A stretch of 64,000 nt of DNA, taken from the NCBI RefSeq assembly GCF_012913485.1, contig NZ_CP051774.1, forward strand, positions 3,906,001 to 3,970,000, written 5' to 3'. The notes under the pieces are model-generated. The model had not been told where the DNA came from, ran no database searches, and saw only the letters and a program-made list of their open reading frames with translations. Shown piece by piece: positions 57,659-64,000 of the stretch; position 1 is the stretch's first letter, and each line of letters starts with the position of its first letter. This DNA is from Luteolibacter luteus. GTDB taxonomy: Bacteria; Verrucomicrobiota; Verrucomicrobiia; Verrucomicrobiales; Akkermansiaceae. Position numbers and translations under genes: made by a program.

Positions 57659-57778
57659 GCTTCGTTCATAAGCGGCTCCTATTCCGGCGTCCAAGCCGAT
57701 CCGCTGGAATTCGTAAATCCCGGAGACGCCGAAACGATCGCCCCACGGGAGCGACCGCTGGATTTCGGATTTTTCGGA

Positions 57779-57988
57779 TCAGGAGGGATATTCTCCGTCG
57801 TCGCGGAAGCGGTTCATCAGGGCTTCGATTCCGTCGTCCTCGAGGGGATCAATCGTGAAGGACCAAGTGGCGACTGAGAGAATTCTCTGAGAGATCCACC
57901 GATACATGTCGGGGTTTCCGTATCCGGATTCCCGATAGAGCTGCAGTGCAGCCAGAATGGTGGCAATTTCGGCTCTCTCGAACTTCAT
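57779..57988 (-). CDS. Small hypothetical protein
   Basis: The 69-residue protein is helical and acidic (ATILAALQLYRESGYGN, GIEALMNRFRDDGEY). No family is recognised. The following 201 bases (57989-58189) hold only small hairpins (ATTGCA/TGCAAT around TCG at 58126-58140; CTCAT/ATGAG at 58081-58095) and no gene. Confidence 0.55.
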   Translation of the reverse strand: MKFERAEIATILAALQLYRESGYGNPDMYRWISQRILSVATWSFTIDPLEDDGIEALMNRFRDDGEYPS

Positions 57989-58189
57989 TCGTTAGGGCGA
58001 TACATCAGTTTGGTTAGGGTCTCGGAGCTTTGGGGCTCCCTCCCTTCTCTACCTGATTTCGTGCCCAAGCGGCGCTTTGACTCATTTCCAATGAGATAGG
58101 ATCGGCTGACAGCGGCTGATTAGCCATTGCATCGTGCAATACTTGCAGGATTTCGCGTAGCTCCGTGCATTTTGCTACGAGGGTGCTTC

Positions 58190-60487
58190 CTAACGGGCTG
58201 TATCAACCGTGGGAATCGCTACGGCACCAGTCGCAGGCCAAGAAAGAGTGGCCGAGCCGGAGCCTCGGGGGATGGTCTTGTTGCCCGCTTTGAAGACGTA
58301 TGTGGAATTGAAGCTCGGCAGGGGAACGAAGTAGCCGTCGCTGCTGAATCCGGACTGGTTGTCGACCACCTGCGACATCGTGCCGCCATCCGGAAGGACG
58401 TATTTGTAGGTCGCCTTGTACATCCCACCGGCATCGAGGTGGAAATTGAAGAAGGTGCCATCGCCGCGCATCTCCCCGGTATTGGTGATGAGGTGTCCGT
58501 CCGGCACCTGCTGGGTCGCCATGTCATAGGACTTCATGTTGGAGCCCCCGCTATAGGTGAGTGTTACTCCTTCCATCGGGCTATAGACGCCGGAGGCGCT
58601 GAGGGTGCCGCTGCAATCGGCGATGCACCAGAATTTGACGTTCGAGTAGGAGACGGGGTCTTCAGGGTAGATGCGCTCGCCATGGATATCGCCGCGGAAC
58701 TTCACGGTCAGATCCATCTTCTCGGTCAGGCTTCCGGCGTCGGTGTAGACCCAGGTGAAAGGAACCGTCCACTGGGTGATCGGCACTTCATTGCTCTTCG
58801 AGTTGTAGCCGCGATTGACCGTCACCTGGACATTGCCGACCGGTGCAGGGTTCGGAACACGGACATAGATCCGGCCAAGGCCCTCCCACTTGAGCACCTG
58901 TTGCAATTGCCCGCCCCACATGACGTTCCTCTTCCCTTCGCCGGGATCATCGCCGAAGTCGCCCTCGAGCCAAAGAGTGCTGAATCGCTCGCTTGGCGTT
59001 CCACCCAGGCCTTGATTGAGGATGCGGAGGATCGTCGGCTTCAGGATGTGAGAGGGATTCGTGGCATGGTGCTTCCAGATCAGCGTCGCGTTGGGTCGCG
59101 TCTGGCCGGGATACTTCGGGCTAGGATCGAAATCGTACTTTTTCCGCCACATCCACGTCTGGACGATTGGCTGGGAAAAGGAGCGCTCCTTTACCGTGGA
59201 GACGGGTGTCTCTTCGTTCGTGCCCAGCATGCGGTCGAAGATCTTCCGGCAGGGCTCACCGCTCAGCTTGCCCGATTCCCAGTCCCAGCTCGCGTAGGAT
59301 CCGGCACCGGCGGCGATGAAGGCCTTGGCGAGATCTTCATTCGAACCGTAGCAGGCATCGATCACGACCAGGGAGTTCGCCGCGAAGTGCATGTGTTGCC
59401 TCACGAAATCACTGGTGATCGTGTAGTAGGGCACGGTCTGGTTGAGATCTGCTGCCAAGAGGACCTGTCGGCTATCGCGCAGCTCCTTGTAATCTCCCTT
59501 GCTAAGCGCTTCGCTCGCGTATTGGCGGGTGACCAGTGCCACGGACTCGGTGCCATTCTCTTTTTTGAACGAGCAGCCGTGAACCTGCCAGAAGAGCACT
59601 CCGAGGGGATTCGATGAGGTCGACCAGCTTTTGACGGTGGCGACGGTGGTGCCGCTGAGGGTTCTCACGTCGTAACCTGCCGACGTGAGCCAACCGCCGA
59701 TGGTCGGTGCTGAATCCGGGAAGATCGCTTCCAGCGAATGCGCGGTGACGGCGTGCTTGCTGGCAGGGATGCCGAGTCCCGAGTTGTTGAGGGAAGTGAT
59801 CTGGTTGCTTTGTTTGGCCGGGATTTCCAGAGGCGCGGTAGCCCGCTGTTCTGGAAGGAGCTGAGTGTCGTAGGTGCCTGCCGGAGCGATTTGGGGAGTC
59901 AGGGCTACGGAGCCACGTTGGGGATTCAGCAGGATGCAGATGTCGCCATCGGTGAATCGGATCGAGATATTGTCCGCGGGCATCGAGACCACGGCCTCGG
60001 CCACGAGAGGGTTGGCATTCGCCCAAGCGATCAGCTGGGCTTGGGACTCGGCGCGCGGGAGCGTGGCCCATTCTCGCATCTTCACGGCGGCATCGCGAAG
60101 GAAGTCGATCTTCACTTGTTCGCCGATGCCGCTTTCGTAACTCACGGTGAAAAGCGAGGGGTCATTCAGTTCTGCTGCAGGGACCGTGGTCTCCGGGCCG
60201 GTTCTCGCTCGAACGATTTGCTTGGGGGCGTAATTCGCCGGCAGTCGGAACGTGACTTCGGCCGCGCGGCCATCAATGGCTCCCGCAACCAAAGGTCGCC
60301 ATGATGCGGGTGGCCCGGGAACCAGGGATTCCAACAAGGCATGCCGCGAGCCCGCGGGCACATCCACTTCCAAGGTGAATCTCCCTTGGTTGTCGAAACG
60401 GGGAGGCTGGTTCTGGAGAAGAACTTCAGCTGCCGGTGCCAAGGCCGCCAAAGCCAGCACAGCAAGAGACAACGCGATTCTTTTCAT
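58190..60487 (-). CDS. Secreted caspase-like (clan CD) protein
   Basis: The 765-residue exported protein has a signal peptide (MKRIALSLAVLALAALAPAA) and a central caspase/gingipain-like fold. GVLFWQVHGCS carries His303 and LVVIDACYGSN carries Cys379, the usual H-G and D-A-C dyad. AGAGSYASWDWESG follows, as in such proteases. The C-terminal third is beta-rich (VRVPNPAPVGNVQVTV). It may cleave extracellular proteins; the cleavage preference is unknown. ATG 60487 starts the signal peptide. Confidence 0.7.
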   Translation of the reverse strand: MKRIALSLAVLALAALAPAAEVLLQNQPPRFDNQGRFTLEVDVPAGSRHALLESLVPGPPASWRPLVAGAIDGRAAEVTFRLPANYAPKQIVRARTGPETTVPAAELNDPSLFTVSYESGIGEQVKIDFLRDAAVKMREWATLPRAESQAQLIAWANANPLVAEAVVSMPADNISIRFTDGDICILLNPQRGSVALTPQIAPAGTYDTQLLPEQRATAPLEIPAKQSNQITSLNNSGLGIPASKHAVTAHSLEAIFPDSAPTIGGWLTSAGYDVRTLSGTTVATVKSWSTSSNPLGVLFWQVHGCSFKKENGTESVALVTRQYASEALSKGDYKELRDSRQVLLAADLNQTVPYYTITSDFVRQHMHFAANSLVVIDACYGSNEDLAKAFIAAGAGSYASWDWESGKLSGEPCRKIFDRMLGTNEETPVSTVKERSFSQPIVQTWMWRKKYDFDPSPKYPGQTRPNATLIWKHHATNPSHILKPTILRILNQGLGGTPSERFSTLWLEGDFGDDPGEGKRNVMWGGQLQQVLKWEGLGRIYVRVPNPAPVGNVQVTVNRGYNSKSNEVPITQWTVPFTWVYTDAGSLTEKMDLTVKFRGDIHGERIYPEDPVSYSNVKFWCIADCSGTLSASGVYSPMEGVTLTYSGGSNMKSYDMATQQVPDGHLITNTGEMRGDGTFFNFHLDAGGMYKATYKYVLPDGGTMSQVVDNQSGFSSDGYFVPLPSFNSTYVFKAGNKTIPRGSGSATLSWPATGAVAIPTVDTAR

Positions 60488-60651
60488 GGCAGTAGGGAGG
60501 GGATTCCTCTGAACGAGGAGTCGCTACCTAGCCGAAGGGAACCGTAAGGGTAAATGGATCGAAGGTGGTAACGGGACCTGTTGAGCGGCGACGGCCTGTT
60601 GCATCTTGCTTGGAATCAGCGCGCGTCGTAGTTCTATCCAAGATTCCCGAG

Positions 60652-61050
60652 ATGAGACTTCTCCTTTTTTCCCTCGTGTCGCTTCCGCTTGTGTCCTGCA
60701 TCGTGCCACGCAAGCTCACTGTCGTGGATGCGCCCTATCCGGAGCGCCCGACGATCCGCAGTGTCCGGGCCGAGGGCGATACGCTTCGCGTCACCGTGAA
60801 GCAGGGTACGCCGGGGGCTTGGATCGCGGGAGTGAAGGCGGAGACGATCCAAGGGGATGTCTATCTTCATACGGTTCACATCAGCAGTGCGGTGCATGCG
60901 ACGGAGTTCCCGGTGGATCTGTCCGGGAAGAAGTTTCCGGATGATTGGAGGAAGCGGCTCTACTGGATGGTCGGAGACTCGATCAGCAGTCCGGTGAATC
61001 CTCTCATCGTGCCCTCGCGGGAAATCCGGCGGAGCAAGATCGAGCTATAG
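60652..61050 (+). CDS. Small lipoprotein, unknown
   Basis: The 132-residue product has a lipoprotein signal (LLLFSLVSLPLVSC) and a compact beta-rich mature part (TLRVTVKQGTPGAWIAGVKA, VYLHTVHISSA). No family is recognised. ATG 60652 starts the signal. It is divergent from the caspase-like gene. Confidence 0.65.
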   Translation: MRLLLFSLVSLPLVSCIVPRKLTVVDAPYPERPTIRSVRAEGDTLRVTVKQGTPGAWIAGVKAETIQGDVYLHTVHISSAVHATEFPVDLSGKKFPDDWRKRLYWMVGDSISSPVNPLIVPSREIRRSKIEL

Positions 61051-61064
61051 ATGGTGAGGGTGCC

Positions 61065-61856
61065 TCAATTCACGCGCAGCATCTCGCGGCGGACGATCGA
61101 AGGGAAGAGCCGGTTTGCGAAGAACTTGAGCCGTAGTTGCCATGGGGCGACGATTTCCTCGCGGCCTGCGGCCACGCCATCCAAGATGGCTTCCGCGACT
61201 TGCTGAGGGCTGAGGATAGGGACTGAGGTCTGGGCGACGGGGACGCGTTCCTCGCTGCCGGGATTGTTTTTCCAGTAGTCGCTGGAGACTTTGGCGAAGG
61301 TGGCCATGGCGGCGTGGACGCCGGTGCCGGTGGTTTCCGCGCGCACGGCTTCGAAGAGGCCGCGGACTGCCCAACGTGCCGCGGTGTAGGCAGCGGCACC
61401 GGGCCATGCAAGCTGGGAGGCTGCAGAATTCACGAAGAGGCAGAGGCCGCTGTGGCGCTGGAACATCGCGGGAAGGAAGGCGCGCGTCATGTACAAGGCG
61501 GCGAGATAAGGGGCCTCCATCATGGCCGCGGCCTCTTCCGGGCTGGTCTCCACCAAGGGCTTCCAGCGGCCCGCGCCAGCATTGTTGATGAGTACGTCGG
61601 GAGTCTGGATTTCATTGGCGAGGAGGGCCACTTGTTCCGCATCGCTGACATCGCACAGATGCGTGGTGGCAGTGCCTCCGTGGCGGCGGATTCCCTCGGC
61701 GACGGCTTCCAGCTTGTCGGCGGAGCGAGCGACGAGGATGAGTTCGGCACCGCGCTTCGCGGCAGCTTCGGCGATCGCAGCACCGATGCCGCTCGAGGCT
61801 CCGGTGATCAGGACGCGCTGTCCGGACCAGTTCATTCCTTTCGATTGCGGTTTCAT
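61065..61856 (-). CDS. Short-chain dehydrogenase/reductase with Lys-to-Arg active site
   Basis: The 263-residue SDR has the cofactor motif TGASSGIG at residues 18-25, NNAG at 91-94, Ser144 and Tyr157 of the catalytic set. The usual YxxxK reads Y157-T-A-A-R161, with Arg replacing the Lys. The C-terminal helix is hydrophobic and basic (RLKFFANRLFPSIV), like membrane-associated SDRs. ATG 61856 is preferred. It lies downstream of the Old Yellow Enzyme gene on the same strand. Confidence 0.88.
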   Translation of the reverse strand: MKPQSKGMNWSGQRVLITGASSGIGAAIAEAAAKRGAELILVARSADKLEAVAEGIRRHGGTATTHLCDVSDAEQVALLANEIQTPDVLINNAGAGRWKPLVETSPEEAAAMMEAPYLAALYMTRAFLPAMFQRHSGLCLFVNSAASQLAWPGAAAYTAARWAVRGLFEAVRAETTGTGVHAAMATFAKVSSDYWKNNPGSEERVPVAQTSVPILSPQQVAEAILDGVAAGREEIVAPWQLRLKFFANRLFPSIVRREMLRVN

Positions 61857-61864
61857 GGGAGGAT

Positions 61865-62965
61865 TCAGTTGAAGTGATAGCGGGAGAGCCAATGGGCATA
61901 GGAAGGCGGAAGCACAGCAGAGGGGTTCTGCACGCCCAACTCCCGAGCGGCCATGAAAGGCCAGTGGGGATTGGCCAGCATCGGTCGGCCGATCATCACG
62001 AGGTCGGCCGCGCCTTCTTGCAGCATCTCTTCGGCCAAGGCCGGGGTATTGATGTTCCAAGTGGTGGAGCCGGGCAGACCTGATTCCTCGAGCACACGCT
62101 TGGAGATCTGGCGCAGTTGACCCGGTCCCCAAGGGATCTTTGCCCCGGGAGTCGAGAAGCCCATGCTGACATCGAGGAAATCAAGGCCGAGTTTCTTGAA
62201 GCGCTTTGCCAAGGCGATGGATTCCGCGACCGTTTCTTCATCCTGATCATCGAACTCGATCACGCCGAGCCGAGCTGCAAGCGGCAGATGCGCGGGCCAG
62301 ACGGCACGAACGGCTTCGAGTGTCTCAAGAAGGAAGCGGGCACGATTTTCCATGCTGCCGCCATAATCATCCGTGCGCTGATTTGACCATCGCGAGAGGA
62401 AGTTCTGTGCGAGATAGCCGTGCGCGAAGTGGAGCATGAGGAACTCGAAGCCTGCGTCGCGGGCACGCTTCGCGGCCGCCACGAAGTCCTCCTTCACGCG
62501 CTCGATGTCCGCACGGGTCATCTCATGCGGCACGCGGGAAAGGCCGTCGCCATAGGAGACCGGGCTAGGGGCGATCGTCTCCCAGGCTCTGGGATCCGCT
62601 GCGGGGATGTGGTCATCACCTTCCCATGGCAGGTTGGCAGAAGCCTTCCGTCCGGCGTGTCCAATCTGGATGCCTGGGACCGCACCACCTGCCTTGATGC
62701 CATCGACAATCGGCTTGAGCGCCGCAGCGTGGGCGTCGCTCCAGAGTCCGAGGCAGGCGGGGGTGATGCGTCCTTCCGGGCTCACTGCGGTGGCCTCGAC
62801 AACGACGAGGCCGGCACCGCCGCGGGCGAGCGAGAGGTAGTGGGCCGGATGCCAATCGGTTGGGAGACCATCGATCGCCTGATATTGGCACATCGGGGAG
62901 ACGGCGATGCGGTTGCGCAGAGTGAGGCGACCGAAGGACAAGGGTGTGAAGAGTTTCGGTGTCAT
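61865..62965 (-). CDS. Old Yellow Enzyme (YqjM-like) flavin oxidoreductase
   Basis: The 366-residue FMN enzyme reduces activated alkenes with NADPH. It shows the YqjM-type SPMCQYQA with its Cys, GIQIGHAGRKA, and FAHGYLAQNFLSRWSNQRTD with NGR-like residues. DLVMIGRPMLANPHWP near the C-terminus binds the flavin phosphate. ATG 62965. The next gene, an SDR, starts eight bases after its stop. Confidence 0.94.
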   Translation of the reverse strand: MTPKLFTPLSFGRLTLRNRIAVSPMCQYQAIDGLPTDWHPAHYLSLARGGAGLVVVEATAVSPEGRITPACLGLWSDAHAAALKPIVDGIKAGGAVPGIQIGHAGRKASANLPWEGDDHIPAADPRAWETIAPSPVSYGDGLSRVPHEMTRADIERVKEDFVAAAKRARDAGFEFLMLHFAHGYLAQNFLSRWSNQRTDDYGGSMENRARFLLETLEAVRAVWPAHLPLAARLGVIEFDDQDEETVAESIALAKRFKKLGLDFLDVSMGFSTPGAKIPWGPGQLRQISKRVLEESGLPGSTTWNINTPALAEEMLQEGAADLVMIGRPMLANPHWPFMAARELGVQNPSAVLPPSYAHWLSRYHFN

Positions 62966-63006
62966 GGGTCCTAGGAGGGGTTAGACGGTTTGTTCTCCGG
63001 AAAAGT

Positions 63007-63804
63007 TCAGCGGGCGATCAGCCAATCCTTCACGGCGACGGAGAAGTCCGCGACGTCGATGGGGTGGCGGCTGGTGATGAGATTGCCATCCACGACGACC
63101 GCTTGCTCGAGCACTTGCCCTCCGGCATTGGTGAGATCGCTCTGGATGTTCCAGTATCCGGTGAGCTTCTTGCCCTTCAGAATGTCCGCGGAGGCAAGCA
63201 CGAGCGGAGCATGACAGATGGCAGCGATGAGCCTTCCGGACTTGTTGAACTCTTGGACGAAGCGGATCACGTCCTTGTCGTAGCGGAGGTTGTCGGGATT
63301 CCACGCTCCTCCGGGGATGAAGACGGCATCGTATTCGCTCACCTTGATCTGGTCAGCGGTGCGGTCCACTTTCACCCAGCCCACGGGATTGAGATACTGG
63401 ATGGCCATGATGTGATCCTTTGCCATTTCAGGAGTGCTGAGGCCGTATCGGGCCGGGGCCGGATTGAACTTCGGGGCGACGATGTCGACTTGGGCGCCGA
63501 GGGCCTTGAGATACCAAACAGGGCCGGTGAGCTCGATTTCCTCGAAGCCGTCCGCCGCGAGAACGGCGATGCGCTTTCCCTTGAGGGCGCTGCTGTCCTT
63601 CACCGGGGTGAAAAAGAAGGCCTTGAGTGCTTCATTCCCCGGGGCGTTGAGCAACTGGGAAACCGGCATCGATGAAACGGCCGATCGGGTGGAGAGCTGG
63701 TTGATGACTTCCAATTCGTGGGTGCTGTTGCTCTGGGCGGCTGCGGGGGATGCGGTGAAGAGGCTGAGCGTGGCGAGGGCGAGGAGTTGATTTGTGATTT
63801 TCAT
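63007..63804 (-). CDS. Exported DJ-1/PfpI-family protein
   Basis: The 265-residue product has a signal peptide (MKITNQLLALATLSLFTASPAAA) and a DJ-1/PfpI domain (residues 75-262). This has DGFEEIELTG, PGGAWNPDNLR and the nucleophile elbow AAICHAPLVLA with its reactive Cys. NLITSRHP is also present. Members act as glyoxalases, hydrolases or stress chaperones; an exported version is less usual. ATG 63804. It diverges from the LysR gene at the window end. Confidence 0.9.
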   Translation of the reverse strand: MKITNQLLALATLSLFTASPAAAQSNSTHELEVINQLSTRSAVSSMPVSQLLNAPGNEALKAFFFTPVKDSSALKGKRIAVLAADGFEEIELTGPVWYLKALGAQVDIVAPKFNPAPARYGLSTPEMAKDHIMAIQYLNPVGWVKVDRTADQIKVSEYDAVFIPGGAWNPDNLRYDKDVIRFVQEFNKSGRLIAAICHAPLVLASADILKGKKLTGYWNIQSDLTNAGGQVLEQAVVVDGNLITSRHPIDVADFSVAVKDWLIAR

Positions 63805-63836
63805 GAGTCAGTTGGCTCGTTGTTTTTTGTTCGGAT

Positions 63837-63854
63837 TGAATCTCTGAGGATTCA
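63837..63854. promoter_or_regulatory. Inverted repeat in the DJ-1/LysR intergenic region
   Basis: TGAATC and GATTCA are inverted around TCTGAG, 33-50 bases upstream of the DJ-1 gene. A LysR regulator usually binds such a dyad between itself and its divergent target, so this is a candidate operator. Confidence 0.45.
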
Positions 63855-63942
63855 TCACGGAGCGAGACTGCCATGTGAGCGCTTATCGCGGAAATTGAAT
63901 GATTCTATTGTGGTTAGCGTATTTTTAGATAAGCATCCCCCG

Positions 63943-64000
63943 ATGGAACTTCGCCACCTCCGCGCCTTTGAAGCCGTAGCCGAAGAGCTGAACTTCAGCC
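63943..64000 (+). CDS. LysR-family transcriptional regulator, 5' partial
   Basis: The last 58 bases encode MELRHLRAFEAVAEELNFS, the typical first helix of a LysR-type helix-turn-helix domain. The gene continues beyond the window. It is divergent from the DJ-1 gene, so that gene may be its target. Confidence 0.85.
   Translation, partial: MELRHLRAFEAVAEELNFS

Noticed and set aside
57989-58189. Possible tRNA or small RNA
   Set aside because: Only short isolated hairpins are present; no cloverleaf or CCA-end pattern could be formed.

Overview
This is a GC-rich bacterial chromosome segment carrying about 50 genes on both strands. The gene set points to a Verrucomicrobia-type Gram-negative (Luteolibacter/Verrucomicrobiaceae-like). 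Supporting features are a PEP-CTERM protein, a very large secreted protein built from beta-sandwich repeats, a FecR/TPR/beta-barrel protein beside a CHASE2 cyclase, many lipoproteins, a pseudopilin, an ExbB/ExbD set, and housekeeping genes with ATGA or GTGA stop-start overlaps. The lineage is an inference from gene content, not from a marker gene. No rRNA, tRNA, CRISPR array or insertion sequence was seen.

Layout. 0.2-9 kb: a ComM-type AAA ATPase diverges from a FecR-TPR-barrel gene, a CHASE2 adenylyl cyclase and a membrane-anchored helical protein. 9-17 kb: one 8-kb gene for a 2695-residue secreted protein with a duplicated module. One copy carries a trypsin-like domain with an intact triad; the other is mutated at all three catalytic positions. 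17-23.5 kb: a glutaminase-STAS-cNMP fusion and three single-domain cyclic-nucleotide-binding proteins lie among a small membrane protein, a phosphoesterase and a KefB-type antiporter. 24-31 kb: a GH43 glycosidase, lipoproteins, a PA14-like protein, MetG, a TPR protein and a SurA/PpiD-like chaperone. 31-31.7 kb is the only gene-free stretch above 300 bases; it holds a terminator, a hairpin and a nested inverted repeat. 31.7-43 kb: an RsmA-Nudix fusion, a pseudopilin, a TonB-like/ExbB/ExbD/peptide deformylase operon, small hypothetical proteins, an SPF-repeat protein beside a degenerate MglA-like G protein, a frameshifted gene, PgsA, 6-phosphogluconate dehydrogenase and a PEP-CTERM protein.

43.3-50.3 kb: a complete type I Wadjet plasmid-defence operon, jetA-jetB-jetC-jetD on the minus strand, with tightly overlapping genes. 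A small two-helix membrane protein gene overlaps the end of jetD. This is the clearest accessory system in the window. 50.5-57.7 kb: a ThuA-like protein, a rhodanese lipoprotein, groEL, groES, an unknown gene, dnaK and a LysE exporter. 57.8-64 kb: a small unknown protein, a secreted caspase-like protein, a lipoprotein, an SDR, an Old Yellow Enzyme homologue, a secreted DJ-1/PfpI protein and, divergently, the start of a LysR regulator cut by the window edge.

How genes may work together (inference): the class III cyclase near 6 kb may supply cAMP to the four cyclic-nucleotide-binding domains at 18.6-23.5 kb. The FecR barrel protein and the CHASE2 cyclase may form an envelope-to-cAMP signalling pair.
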